Shown in pieces: positions 17,666 to 26,812 of a DNA stretch of 64,000 nt. Each line of letters begins with the position of its first letter. Positions within the stretch are counted from its first letter, which is position 1. The translations under genes were made by a program, and so were the position numbers. The DNA comes from CAYJAY01 sp964370715 (GTDB taxonomy: Bacteria > Bacillota > Clostridia > Oscillospirales > Ruminococcaceae). Where the stretch lies: the NCBI GenBank assembly GCA_964370715.1, contig CAYJKJ010000001.1, positions 124,001-188,000 on the forward strand. Reading direction: 5' to 3'. The notes beneath the pieces were generated by a model. The model was not told the DNA's origin. It saw nothing but the letters and a program-made list of their open reading frames with translations, and did not search any database.

Positions 17666-19011
17666 AGTATCCTCTTTTTAATCTCGGCCTCGATAGCCTG
17701 TGCTGAGGCTAGAATTTTATCTTTATCTTTACCCTCGACCATTATTCTTATAAGCGGTTCGGTTCCCGAAACTCTAACAAGAACACGACCCGTTTCAAAC
17801 AACTCTTGTTGTTCCGCTTCGATAAATCCTTCGAGTTCTTCGTCTTCTTTGAATCTCTTTTTTTGCTCTTTGTCGGCGGTAACGTTTATCATAACCTGAG
17901 GATATTTTTCGATCTTTCCGAAAAGTTCCGAAGCTTTTTCTCCGCTTTCTTTAAGCACTTCAAGAAGTAGCGCCGCCGTCAACTGCCCATCCCCCGTTGT
18001 TGCGTGTTTAAGCGAGATAACGTGTCCCGATTGTTCGCCGCCAATAGAATAGTTTCCTCTTAACATCTCTTCGAGAACGTATCTGTCGCCAACCGATGTT
18101 CTTTTTGTCTTGATATCATTTTTCTTGCAATAATCCAAAAACCCTAAGTTTGACATAACCGTTACAACGACGGTGTTGTTGTTAAGCTCTCCCTTTTGTT
18201 TAAGGCTTTTTGCAAAAACCCCAATTATTTTATCTCCGTCGATCTCGTTTCCAACTTCATCTACAGCAAGACATCTGTCTGCATCGCCGTCAAAAGATAT
18301 TCCGATATCGGCTTTAAGCCTCAACACTTCGTTTTTAACGTTGTCTAGATGGGTTGAACCTACGCCTTTGTTGATGTTTTTGCCGTCGGGCGTTGTTCCT
18401 ATATATGTTGCATTGATGTTAAAGCGATCAAACAACATAGCAGCCGTTTCATATGCAGCGCCGTTTGCGCAATCGAACACAACGTTTAATCCCGAAACAT
18501 CCTGTTTAATGCAGGATTCAACATAATCGACATAGTCGTTAACCGCAGTTTTAACCTTGATTATAGAACCAATTTCGCCATGAGTTTTGAGTTCAATCTT
18601 GTCTGAGCTGTTAAGGATATATTCCTCTATCTCGTTTTCGATATCATCGGGAAGTTTAAACCCTGTTCCGTTTATAATCTTAATTCCGTTGAACTCAACC
18701 GGATTGTGTGACGCCGAGATAACAATGCCGGCATCAGCGTTGTATTTTTTAACAAGATATGCCACCGCAGGGGTCGGAACAACTCCGAGCAGTTCGCAAT
18801 CCGCACCAACCGAACAGATGCCGGCTGCCAAAACGCTTTCAAGCATATCTCCTGAAATCCTTGTGTCTTTTCCTATTAATATCTTTGCTTTTTTTGAGGT
18901 GTGTCTTGTCAAAACATACGCCGCCGCACGCCCTATTTTAAGCGCCAGTTCACACGTTAAATCGCCGTTTGCAACCCCTCTTACTCCATCGGTTCCAAAA
19001 AATTTACCCAT
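17662..19011 (-). CDS. glmM: Phosphoglucosamine mutase GlmM
   Basis: A 449-residue enzyme that converts glucosamine-6-phosphate to glucosamine-1-phosphate for peptidoglycan precursor synthesis. All four loops are present: the phosphoserine loop in ISASHNPVEFNG, the Mg2+ loop DGDADRC, the sugar loop GGEQSGH and the phosphate loop RVSGTEPLIRIMVEG. The N-terminal FGTDGVRGVAN is typical. The ATG at 19009-19011 has AGGTG seven bases upstream; a GTG three codons earlier overlaps that site. The length matches the family. Confidence 0.95.
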   Translation of the reverse strand: MGKFFGTDGVRGVANGDLTCELALKIGRAAAYVLTRHTSKKAKILIGKDTRISGDMLESVLAAGICSVGADCELLGVVPTPAVAYLVKKYNADAGIVISASHNPVEFNGIKIINGTGFKLPDDIENEIEEYILNSSDKIELKTHGEIGSIIKVKTAVNDYVDYVESCIKQDVSGLNVVFDCANGAAYETAAMLFDRFNINATYIGTTPDGKNINKGVGSTHLDNVKNEVLRLKADIGISFDGDADRCLAVDEVGNEIDGDKIIGVFAKSLKQKGELNNNTVVVTVMSNLGFLDYCKKNDIKTKRTSVGDRYVLEEMLRGNYSIGGEQSGHVISLKHATTGDGQLTAALLLEVLKESGEKASELFGKIEKYPQVMINVTADKEQKKRFKEDEELEGFIEAEQQELFETGRVLVRVSGTEPLIRIMVEGKDKDKILASAQAIEAEIKKRIL

Positions 19012-19046
19012 ATTTTTCACCTATACCTTTTTTATATTGATTATTA

Positions 19047-20102
19047 TTAAAACAAACTTTGTTGATTAACTGTATTGTTTGAAGTTTTCTCGTTTATCTC
19101 GATACCCAAATGATTGTATGCTAGCGGAGTTACGCAACGACCTCTCGGGGTTCTTGTTAAAAAACCTATCTGCATAAGATATGGTTCGCAAACGTCTTCA
19201 AGCGTTATCGCCTCTTCGCCAAGCATCGCCGCCAACGTTTCAAGCCCAACAGGGCCGCCCCTATAGTTTGTTATAACCGCTCTTATAAGCCGTCTGTCGA
19301 TATTGTCGAGACCCAGGCTATCTATATCCATTCTCGAAAGCGCATCGTCTGCTGAAACTTTTGTGACACAACCGTCATACAAAACTTGCGCATAATCCCT
19401 AACCCTTTTGAGCAGCCTATTAGCAACCCTTGGTGTTCCTCTCGAACGCTTCGCCATCTCGTTTGCTCCGTCGTCATCACATTCGACCCCCAAAATCGAA
19501 GCCGAACGTTTTATGATCGTCGCTATCTCTTGGTTTGTGTATAGTTCAAGTTTTAAGATTACGCCAAATCTATCCCTAAGCGGCGAGGTTAGCTGGCCTG
19601 CTCTCGTCGTTGCTCCTATTAAAGTGAACTTTGGAAGGTTGACCCTTATCGAACGAGCGGAAGGACCTTTTCCCAAAATTATGTCAAGCGCATAATCTTC
19701 AAGCGCCGGATACAAAACCTCTTCAACGCTTCTGGAAAGTCGGTGTATCTCATCGATAAAGAGAATATCGTTGTCCGCAAGGTTGGTTAAAAGCGCCGCT
19801 AGATCCCCCGGTTTTTCGATAGCAGGCCCCGAAGTCACCCTTATGTTGACCCCCATCTCGTTTGCTATAACTCCGGCGAGGGTTGTTTTTCCAAGCCCCG
19901 GAGGACCGTATAACAAAAGATGGTCAATAGGTTCTTCTCGAAGTTTTGCCGCTTGCATAAAAATCGAGAGGTTGTCTTTAACCTGTTCTTGTCCGATATA
20001 TTCTTCAAGCGTTTTGGGTCTTAAAGAATTCTCGTTATCAAAATCCTCTTCGATTGCCGCCGTTTCGATAAGCCGAGATCCAAAATCAAATTCATTTTCC
20101 AT
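19047..20102 (-). CDS. ruvB: Holliday junction branch migration helicase RuvB
   Basis: A 351-residue AAA+ motor that drives branch migration of Holliday junctions with RuvA. The N-terminal RPKTLEEYIGQEQVK is typical, followed by Walker A YGPPGLGKTT, Walker B LFIDEIHRLSR, sensor 1 LIGATTRAG and the sensor 2 arginine in RSRGTPRVANRLLKR. The C-terminal winged-helix domain contains RGGPVGLETLAAMLGE and IGFLTRTPRGR. It starts six bases after the ruvA stop. The last residues (NNTVNQQSLF) are variable in the family. Confidence 0.97.
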   Translation of the reverse strand: MENEFDFGSRLIETAAIEEDFDNENSLRPKTLEEYIGQEQVKDNLSIFMQAAKLREEPIDHLLLYGPPGLGKTTLAGVIANEMGVNIRVTSGPAIEKPGDLAALLTNLADNDILFIDEIHRLSRSVEEVLYPALEDYALDIILGKGPSARSIRVNLPKFTLIGATTRAGQLTSPLRDRFGVILKLELYTNQEIATIIKRSASILGVECDDDGANEMAKRSRGTPRVANRLLKRVRDYAQVLYDGCVTKVSADDALSRMDIDSLGLDNIDRRLIRAVITNYRGGPVGLETLAAMLGEEAITLEDVCEPYLMQIGFLTRTPRGRCVTPLAYNHLGIEINEKTSNNTVNQQSLF

Positions 20103-20108
20103 TCTTCA

Positions 20109-20708
20109 TTAATCCTTTCTCGCAAGAGATCTAAGCGCATTCGACACCATGTCTTCGGTCGAAAGTTCCGGCGAAAGTTTGGATATCGAAAAAGCAGCTT
20201 CCGACGTTGAAAACCCAAGCGAAACGAGCGCCGCAATGGCCTCCGCCGTGTTTCCTGTTGATAGACTGTCGGCTGAAAAACCTATTCCGGCCTGTTCACT
20301 GGTAAATGTTGAAACTTTATCTTTAAGTTCAAGAACTAATCTTTGAGCGGTTTTTGCGCCGATTCCGGAACACGCCGTAAATGCTTTGTAATCCCCGGCG
20401 GCTATCATTAGCGATATTTTTTCGGGAGAATAAAGCGACAAAATCCCAAGAGCGGTTTTTGCGCCGATTCCCGAAACCGATATAAGCGTTTTAAAGCAGC
20501 TTCGTTGACCCTCGGAAGAAAATCCAAAAAGCTCGATACCGTCTTCTTTAACTTGTTGGTAGGTAAATATTTTAAAGCGTTCGCCTATGTTTGAAACGTC
20601 GGCATAGACGCTTGTCGGGATAGAAACAAAATATCCAACTCCCGAACATTCTATAACAAGGTTATCGGTGGTTTTAGATAGAACAGTTCCGTTGAGGCTA
20701 TATATCAT
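20109..20708 (-). CDS. ruvA: Holliday junction DNA helicase subunit RuvA
   Basis: A 199-residue DNA-binding subunit that clamps the four-way junction and recruits RuvB. It begins MIYSLNGTVLSKTTDNLVIEC-like OB-fold sequence, has FTYQQVKEDGIELFGF, then two helix-hairpin-helix motifs GIGAKTALGIL and GIGAKTAQRLV, and a C-terminal domain III (EAIAALVSLGFSTSEA) that contacts RuvB. It lies between ruvC and ruvB with gaps of 16 and 6 bases. Length is normal for the family. Confidence 0.96.
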   Translation of the reverse strand: MIYSLNGTVLSKTTDNLVIECSGVGYFVSIPTSVYADVSNIGERFKIFTYQQVKEDGIELFGFSSEGQRSCFKTLISVSGIGAKTALGILSLYSPEKISLMIAAGDYKAFTACSGIGAKTAQRLVLELKDKVSTFTSEQAGIGFSADSLSTGNTAEAIAALVSLGFSTSEAAFSISKLSPELSTEDMVSNALRSLARKD

Positions 20709-20724
20709 ATAAAAAAATTATCCT

Positions 20725-21225
20725 TTAAACGTATTTGTTAATTTTAGAAAGCGAGGAACCAGCGCTGTGTGCGTGGCAGATAGCAACCGCAAGAGCATCT
20801 GCGGCGTCATCGGGTTTTGGGATTTTCTTGAGATTTAAAAGAAGTCTTGTAAGCTCCATAACCTGTTTTTTTTCCGCCTTCCCATATCCAACAACCGATT
20901 GCTTAACCTGTAGCGGAGTATATTCGAATATTGGAATGCCTTGTTTCGCCGCCTCCAATATGATAACTCCACGAGCTTCCGCAACCTGTATAACGGTTTT
21001 TTCGTTGGATGTGAAGAACAACTTTTCGATAGCAAACGCATCGGGTTTATAGTGTTCAAGCAGCTTTTCCATACCGATCGAAATTTTCAAAAGCCTTTGT
21101 TCAAACGGCGTTTTTGCCATCGTTGTTATCGCCCCATAATCCAAAGGTTTAAATTTTTGGTTGTTATATTCAACAACTCCAAACCCAACTATCGCATAAC
21201 CCGGATCGATTCCAACTATTCGCAA
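20725..21225 (-). CDS. ruvC: Crossover junction endodeoxyribonuclease RuvC
   Basis: A Holliday-junction resolvase of about 166 residues. Catalytic acids are visible in IVGIDPG, AIEKLFF and DDAADALAVAICHA. The frame is open to an ATG at 21249, but a TATAAT box at 21253-21258 would put the transcription start at about that ATG. A TTG at 21225, preceded by AAGGTGG at an 11-base distance, gives the normal N-terminus (LRIVGIDPG) and is preferred here. It is the first gene of the ruvCAB-glmM-ecf-truA-clpE unit. Confidence 0.9.
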   Translation of the reverse strand: MRIVGIDPGYAIVGFGVVEYNNQKFKPLDYGAITTMAKTPFEQRLLKISIGMEKLLEHYKPDAFAIEKLFFTSNEKTVIQVAEARGVIILEAAKQGIPIFEYTPLQVKQSVVGYGKAEKKQVMELTRLLLNLKKIPKPDDAADALAVAICHAHSAGSSLSKINKYV

Positions 21226-21252
21226 AGCACATTTCACCACCTTAACCATATG

Positions 21253-21258
21253 ATTATA
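21253..21258 (-). promoter_or_regulatory. Candidate -10 box of the ruvC operon
   Basis: TATAAT on the minus strand (21253-21258), immediately upstream of ruvC. The -35 region at the right distance is poor (TTTATT-like), so strength is uncertain. Its position bears on the choice of ruvC start codon. Confidence 0.45.
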
Positions 21259-21336
21259 TCACAACTTGACTATAAAATAAAGCACTACTACATACAAATT
21301 AACACTAAATTAATATTAGCGTTTTTTTAAGTTAAT

Positions 21337-21365
21337 TTGCATTTATCGCTATAATTTGATAAAAT
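21337..21365 (+). promoter_or_regulatory. Candidate promoter for the 21516-24458 gene pair
   Basis: TTGCAT (21337-21342), a 17-base spacer and TAAAAT (21360-21365) on the plus strand, leaving a leader of about 145 bases. Apart from this and the divergent ruvC box, the 21250-21515 gap shows no gene. Confidence 0.5.
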
Positions 21366-21515
21366 ATTTAAAGTCTTATGTTAAAAAATGATTTCATATA
21401 AAATGCTCGAAAACGTTCAATATATCTATTTTTTTGAAAATCATCAAACGCCGGGTTAAACTACATATAATAGACCCAAACAAAAAGCAAAAACAAGGAA
21501 GGATCAATCATATAA

Positions 21516-23561
21516 ATGTCAGGAAAATTCTCTTTTTTTTCACCCACCGCTAAGGCGTGTTTGTTTGTTCTGCTGGGGTATATTCTTTGGGCGGTTTTCG
21601 CTATGTTGTTTTTGGCGATGCCGTTTATTGATGTAGCGTTGTTTTTGCTGTATCTTGCATTTGCGGTAGCAATTCCCGGAATAATGATAACAAAATATCT
21701 TCCGCTTAACCTAACCCCTCTTGAAGCGCTCTGTTCGAGTTTTGGTTTTGGTGTGTTTATAAATATTGCTTTATATTTTGTTCTAGCGCCATTTAGCTTA
21801 ACGGAATATTTTTCACACGGCGTTATAGCCATCTCGATAGTTTCGCTGGTTATGCTTTTTTTTGCCAGAAATAAAGCCTCAAGTTTTGTAAAAGATGAAG
21901 GCGAACTCAAAATAACTTTAATATTTTGCGCTATCGCAGCGCTACTCACTTTTGTTTCGTTCTCTGCTTCAAACTTAAACCCCGAACTTTCGGGGGCGAG
22001 AAACTATTTCAACGACACGTTAATGGCAACCAATCTTTTAACCTCCGCTTCGATAGAATATCCTTTTGAATATTTCTCAATGGCAGGCATATCGTTTCCG
22101 TATCATACGTTTTTTTATTCGCTTATGGCGATAGTTAAAAACGTTTTAGATATGCCGTCGTTCGAGGTTATAACAAAGCTTTCGCTAATGATTGTGTCTC
22201 CGTTTTTGGTCGCTACAATAGCGTTGTTTACAAAAAGATTTGTTAAATCCAACGTTGTTTTTTTCGCTGTTATGATCCTTTCGGTTGTTGTTCCTTGCGG
22301 CTACACGATGTTTTATTATCTCTATATGGATGTTTTGGGCTATCCTCTTGGAATGGCGTTTTGCCTACTTAGCGCTTTGTTTTTCTTTAAGGCCGAATCC
22401 CTTTCGATAAGGTTTAACAAACTTCATCTATTAAGCTTGTTTTTCCTTCTTATGGCGCTAGGTTCAAAGGGTCCTCTCGCTGTCACCTATCTTTTTGGCT
22501 ACGGAATGGTTTTGTTTTTTGATTTGATAAAAACAAAAGACTTTAAAGCAATTATCCCCAAAGGTTTAATAATTGCCGGCGCTTTTCTAGCGCTATATTT
22601 TATTATCTATCCCCCGGGTTCAGGCGACAGTATGTCGTTGAGCCTTGTCTATACAGCGGTTCGAACCCCCTATGGATATATGCTTTCTTCGTTTTTGCCG
22701 TATGGTCTAGCGATGGTTTTGTCTGCTATAATCTATTCAATCTCGCTTTTCCCGGCTATAACTATAGCCACAGTTATAACTATAATCTTCATGATACGAA
22801 AAAAACAGATAAAAAAAGAGTTTGTTTTTTTCATTTCCTGCACCTTAGTTTCGATGGTCGTTATAAACTTATTTAAACAAACGGGCAGTAGCGAGCTTTA
22901 TTTCTTGATGTGTCTGTTCCATTTCGCAATGGCTTTGCTGGGATTTTTCGGAGAATATTTTTTAAACTACGCAAAAAACCCGAAAAAATCAAAAAACATA
23001 TTGATAGCCGTTTTTGTTGTTGCATTAGCGTTTGGAGGATATTATTCCTACAACTATCTCGTTAAAGGAACGATCGATGCATTTTTATATTCTCGTTTTA
23101 GTTCTCATCGCATTATAACGCCGGAACAGCAAGCCGAAATACCTTATGATGATAGATTTATGATGATAACCCCCGAAGAATACGAAGCTTTAACCTACAT
23201 TCGAGAAAACACCGAACAGGATATCATTATAGCCGACGGAAACTATATCTATTCAAATTCATATTTCTATGGAACAGCGTTTTCCGAAAGAAGATATTTT
23301 ATCGAAGGTTATATATATCTACCCTCCGATAAACATGGGCTTAACCATAACGAATATCTTAAAAGAGATCGAATCATACAATTTTTATATAAACATCAAG
23401 ATGAAACTTTCGCCCCACTTCTCGGGCAAAACAATATAGATTATATAGTTGTTTCGCAATTTTTAAATCCGGGATTTTATATGACAGATGCTTTTGTTGA
23501 AAAGGTTTTTGAAAATAACGGTCTTTCGGTTTATGAAATAAAACAAGAATATAGGAGTTAA
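21516..23561 (+). CDS. Large polytopic membrane protein, GT-C glycosyltransferase-like
   Basis: A 681-residue protein with about 13 hydrophobic segments and a C-terminal outer domain of about 160 residues. After the early helices comes an outward loop with SGARNYFNDTLMATNLL and ISFPYHTFFYSL; the C-terminal domain has ITPEEYEALTYIRENTEQD, FSERRYFIEGY and DYIVVSQF, resembling the periplasmic tail of PMT/YfhO-type sugar transferases. I do not recognise a specific family. A lipid-linked sugar transfer role is inferred from overall layout only. The ribosome site (GGAAGG) is 13 bases from the ATG, rather far. The next gene follows after six bases. Confidence 0.65.
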   Translation: MSGKFSFFSPTAKACLFVLLGYILWAVFAMLFLAMPFIDVALFLLYLAFAVAIPGIMITKYLPLNLTPLEALCSSFGFGVFINIALYFVLAPFSLTEYFSHGVIAISIVSLVMLFFARNKASSFVKDEGELKITLIFCAIAALLTFVSFSASNLNPELSGARNYFNDTLMATNLLTSASIEYPFEYFSMAGISFPYHTFFYSLMAIVKNVLDMPSFEVITKLSLMIVSPFLVATIALFTKRFVKSNVVFFAVMILSVVVPCGYTMFYYLYMDVLGYPLGMAFCLLSALFFFKAESLSIRFNKLHLLSLFFLLMALGSKGPLAVTYLFGYGMVLFFDLIKTKDFKAIIPKGLIIAGAFLALYFIIYPPGSGDSMSLSLVYTAVRTPYGYMLSSFLPYGLAMVLSAIIYSISLFPAITIATVITIIFMIRKKQIKKEFVFFISCTLVSMVVINLFKQTGSSELYFLMCLFHFAMALLGFFGEYFLNYAKNPKKSKNILIAVFVVALAFGGYYSYNYLVKGTIDAFLYSRFSSHRIITPEQQAEIPYDDRFMMITPEEYEALTYIRENTEQDIIIADGNYIYSNSYFYGTAFSERRYFIEGYIYLPSDKHGLNHNEYLKRDRIIQFLYKHQDETFAPLLGQNNIDYIVVSQFLNPGFYMTDAFVEKVFENNGLSVYEIKQEYRS

Positions 23562-23567
23562 AAGAAT

Positions 23568-24458
23568 ATGTGGTTTATTTTCGCATTAATCACCGCTCTG
23601 GCTTGGGGCGGAGCCGATCTTTTTTATAAAAAAGGTTCAGACAAAAAAGAAAGACACAGCGCAATAAGAATCGTTATTGCTGTTGGTGTCATTATGGGAA
23701 TTCAAGCTTTTTATATGTTGTTGTTCGTTGAAAATGATTTTAAAGTTTCCGATATAATAACATATTTCCCTGTTTCGTTTTTCTACATACTATCGATGTT
23801 TTTCGGGTATATAGGGCTTAGATATATCGAGCTTTCGATTTCCTCCCCTATCCAAAATTCCTCTGGCGCTCTAACCTCGATTTTGCTTGTTGTTTTTTTC
23901 GCCGCTAGCTTAAACGGCCTTGCTGTTTTCGCAATTGCACTTATAACGACAGGTGTGGTTTTGCTTGCTGTGTTTGAACCCAAAGACAGAATAGCAACAA
24001 GCGAAAACAAAAAATACAGAATAGGCATTCTCGCCATAACGTTCCCAATTTTATATATGATAATAGATGCTCTAGGAACGTTTGCCGATGCTGTCTACCT
24101 TGATGAGCTGCAAATTCTAAGTTCCGAAGCTGCTTTAATTTCGTATGAACTAACGTTTCTCATCTGCGCTATTATCGGATTTATCTATCTTAAGTTTATT
24201 AAAAAAGAAAATTTCTTTATCAAAGCCGAAAAAGACCGATATTTTGCGGCAGTTCTTGAAACGGCTGGTCAATATTTCTATGTCTACGCAATGGCAGACA
24301 ATTCTGTTATAACTGCGCCATTAATAGCTTCCTACAGCGTTTTTTCGGTTATATTAAGCCGCATTTTCTTAAAAGAAAAGCTTAGCAAAAAACAATATAT
24401 CGTCGTGGCTGTTGTTCTTGTTGGTATCGCTGTTCTAGGTTTTGCCGAAGAAATTTAG
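23568..24458 (+). CDS. EamA/DMT-family transporter
   Basis: A 296-residue membrane protein with ten predicted helices formed by two EamA repeats. Features are WGGADLFYKKGS at the N-terminus, GLRYIELSISSPIQNSSGAL in the first repeat and SVITAPLIASYSVFSVILSRIFLKEKLSKKQY in split form in the second. The last motif is the usual end of the second EamA repeat. Members export or import metabolites, often amino acids or nucleotides, but the substrate here is not predictable. Its ATG lies six bases after the previous gene with AGGAG upstream, so the two are probably one operon. Confidence 0.85.
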   Translation: MWFIFALITALAWGGADLFYKKGSDKKERHSAIRIVIAVGVIMGIQAFYMLLFVENDFKVSDIITYFPVSFFYILSMFFGYIGLRYIELSISSPIQNSSGALTSILLVVFFAASLNGLAVFAIALITTGVVLLAVFEPKDRIATSENKKYRIGILAITFPILYMIIDALGTFADAVYLDELQILSSEAALISYELTFLICAIIGFIYLKFIKKENFFIKAEKDRYFAAVLETAGQYFYVYAMADNSVITAPLIASYSVFSVILSRIFLKEKLSKKQYIVVAVVLVGIAVLGFAEEI

Positions 24459-24467
24459 CTTAATCTC

Positions 24468-24505
24468 AATGTCCCTCTTCCCCATTATTTTGGGACAGGG
24501 ACATT
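24468..24505 (+). terminator. Hairpin after the EamA gene
   Basis: AATGTCCCT (24468-24476) pairs with AGGGACATT (24497-24505), with an inner CCC/GGG pair closer to the loop. It stands 10 bases after the stop codon. The downstream tail TTTAAATATT is only moderately U-rich, so it may be a weak terminator or part of a repeat. Confidence 0.5.
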
Positions 24506-24510
24506 TTAAA
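24497..24510 (+). repeat. 14-bp direct repeat, left copy
   Basis: AGGGACATTTTAAA occurs here and again at 26759-26772, directly either side of the protease gene. The right copy starts within the stop-codon region of that gene and leads into its terminator. Confidence 0.55.
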
Positions 24511-24543
24511 TATTATATAAAATAAAAAAGGTGGGTGGATTTT

Positions 24544-26757
24544 TTGTATTGTCAAAACTGTGGTAAGAAACTCCTGGATCGTGCTAATTTTTGTGGTAAC
24601 TGCGGCAACAAAATACCAATTCGTCAAGAGACTGTTGCACCAACATATTATAACAGTCCCCCTGTTTATGCTTCTGGTATTGAAAACACACAAAGAGAAA
24701 TGCAAAAAAAAGATGAAAACAAAAAAGTTAAAAACGGCTGTTTAATAGCTCTTTTGGTTGTAGTGATATCTATTGTGGCTATTTTTGCGGCATTAATATT
24801 TATCGGCGAGCTTTTGCCCGATCAAACCGATGTCGTAACGACATTCACAGAGGAAGGCGACAGCTTATACACCGGAACCGGCAACTATGGTGACCAACTT
24901 GATATCGAAAATCTTCGAGATTTCTACACCGTTTTAAACGGCGACGGAACCGATGTCACCACCCTGATGATGTATTTTATCGGTTCCGACCTTGAAACGG
25001 ATGGCGGATTTGCTTCGAGCGATATCTATGAAATGCTTGAAGCCGAAATATCCGACAACGTCAACTTAATCCTTATGACCGGCGGATCTTATGATTGGTA
25101 TATCGACGAAATAAGCGATGACAGTTGCCAATATTGGCAGATAAAAGACGGCGAACTTGTTTTGCTTGAGGATGTTGGCAGCCTTAATATGTCTTCTTCC
25201 GAAACATTAAGCGATTTTATAAACTACTCCTCCGAAAATTTTCCGGCTACAAGATATAGCCTAATTCTTTGGAACCACGGTGGCGGAACGTTTGGCGGTT
25301 TTGGATATGACGAACACTATCCCGACGACACCTTGACGTTATCGTCGCTTTCGACTGCTTTTTCTTCGATAGACATTAAATTCGATTTTATAGGATTTGA
25401 TGCTTGCTTGATGGGAACGGCGGAAACTGCGCTAATGCTTGAACCCTACGCCGATTATCTCATCGCTTCACAAGAGCTAGAACCCGGAATCGGTTGGTAC
25501 TACACCAACTGGCTAACCAATCTTAGCTTATATCCTTCTGTTTCAACCGTTGACCTTGGGGCAAACATAGTCGATGATTTTGTTTTGGCTTGTGAATACG
25601 AAATGTTCAACCCAAATGCAACGCTTTCGGTAGTTGAACTTCGCCAGATGCCGTATACTTATGTTGTTATGACCGATTTTTTTGCCGAAGCTAGCGAATA
25701 TATCCAAAACAACGAATACCGCAAACTATCGGTTGCAAGAAGTGATGCTAAGAATTTTGGCGATGGTGAATATGAGCAGATAGACATTGTCGATTATATA
25801 AACAAAGCAGAGATAGAGGGCGGCGACAAGGTTATTTCCGCAATCAACAGCGCCGTTAAATACTACAACAGCAGTGAAGATGTTTATGATGCAAACGGTC
25901 TTGCGATGTATTTCCCGTATGACTACCCGAGTTATTATTCCGACATTCAAACTATAATGCATAACGTAGGTGTTGGTCGAGACTACACCAACTTTTTCGA
26001 TCTGTTTGTCAGCGCCATGACCGGCGGGCAGATTCAAACTGCCCAACATGACGATTACGTCACCGAAGATTGGTATGACGACGAAACAGCTACAACATAT
26101 CATGATGAATTTAACATGAACTCGTTTGAGGAATTGATTATCGATGAAAAGGGCGATGATTACGTTTTGAGCCTTTCGGATGAGCAATGGGAAAACATTA
26201 ACACGATAGCGCTACAAGTTTTGTTAGACGATGGCGAAGGGATGTATGACCTTGGAAGTGATAATGTTTATGCATTCGATTATGACGGAGATTTGATAAT
26301 AGATTTTGATTATACATGGGTATCGCTTGACGGAGTGGTTGTTCCGTTCTACTTTGAAGAAGAATACTATGGCGACGATGACAGTTGGCAAACATACGGA
26401 ATGGTGCCCGCCTTTTTAAACGAACAAGATTACATCGAGATAGTTGTCTATTGGGACAACGATGTTCCGGAAGGATATGTTGCCGGATATCGAAAATTCA
26501 CCGAAACCGGAGAGCCTGCCGGAAAAGGATTGTTTGAACTTAAACCGGGCGACACCCTTGAATATGTGTATGATTACTATACCTATGATTGGGAACTTGA
26601 AGATTATCTGTTCAGCAATATATACACCATTTCCGACAGCGATATCGAAGTTGGCTATTCCTATGTTGGCGATGAAGATGCAATTATCTACTTTGTTTTA
26701 ACCGACTATTTTAACAACGTGTATGAAACGGAAGCTGTTGTTTTTTCCGATTATTAA
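24544..26757 (+). CDS. Zinc-ribbon, membrane-anchored clostripain-family (C11) protease
   Basis: About 737 residues. A short N-terminal zinc ribbon (CQNCGKKL...FCGNCGNKIP) is followed by a polar linker, one membrane helix at about residues 64-88, then a large outer region. The C11 protease core has IGSDLETDGG, the catalytic His in LWNHGGGTFGGFG and the catalytic Cys in GFDACLMGTAET. The C-terminal third is very acidic and rich in Tyr and Asp. Both catalytic residues are intact. Start choice: AAGGTGG nine bases before the TTG at 24544; a GTG at 24535 abuts that site. C11 enzymes cleave after Arg or Lys and often self-activate. Topology suggests a cell-surface protease with the zinc ribbon inside (inference). 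Confidence 0.85.
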   Translation: MYCQNCGKKLLDRANFCGNCGNKIPIRQETVAPTYYNSPPVYASGIENTQREMQKKDENKKVKNGCLIALLVVVISIVAIFAALIFIGELLPDQTDVVTTFTEEGDSLYTGTGNYGDQLDIENLRDFYTVLNGDGTDVTTLMMYFIGSDLETDGGFASSDIYEMLEAEISDNVNLILMTGGSYDWYIDEISDDSCQYWQIKDGELVLLEDVGSLNMSSSETLSDFINYSSENFPATRYSLILWNHGGGTFGGFGYDEHYPDDTLTLSSLSTAFSSIDIKFDFIGFDACLMGTAETALMLEPYADYLIASQELEPGIGWYYTNWLTNLSLYPSVSTVDLGANIVDDFVLACEYEMFNPNATLSVVELRQMPYTYVVMTDFFAEASEYIQNNEYRKLSVARSDAKNFGDGEYEQIDIVDYINKAEIEGGDKVISAINSAVKYYNSSEDVYDANGLAMYFPYDYPSYYSDIQTIMHNVGVGRDYTNFFDLFVSAMTGGQIQTAQHDDYVTEDWYDDETATTYHDEFNMNSFEELIIDEKGDDYVLSLSDEQWENINTIALQVLLDDGEGMYDLGSDNVYAFDYDGDLIIDFDYTWVSLDGVVVPFYFEEEYYGDDDSWQTYGMVPAFLNEQDYIEIVVYWDNDVPEGYVAGYRKFTETGEPAGKGLFELKPGDTLEYVYDYYTYDWELEDYLFSNIYTISDSDIEVGYSYVGDEDAIIYFVLTDYFNNVYETEAVVFSDY

Positions 26758-26770
26758 TAGGGACATTTTA

Positions 26771-26809
26771 AAAAGGGTTGCGACATTTTTTGTGTCGCAA
26801 CCCTTTTTT
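26771..26809. terminator. Strong terminator after the C11 protease gene
   Basis: AAAAGGGTTGCGACA (26771-26785) pairs with TGTCGCAACCCTTTT (26793-26807), with a loop of seven bases and a T-run. It lies between convergent genes and has A and T tracts on both sides, so it can serve both strands. Confidence 0.88.
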
Positions 26810-26812
26810 CGG

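Noticed and set aside
24468..26772. Complete mobile element around the protease gene
   Set aside because: Direct repeats are present, but there is no transposase or terminal inverted-repeat pair, so only the repeats are reported.
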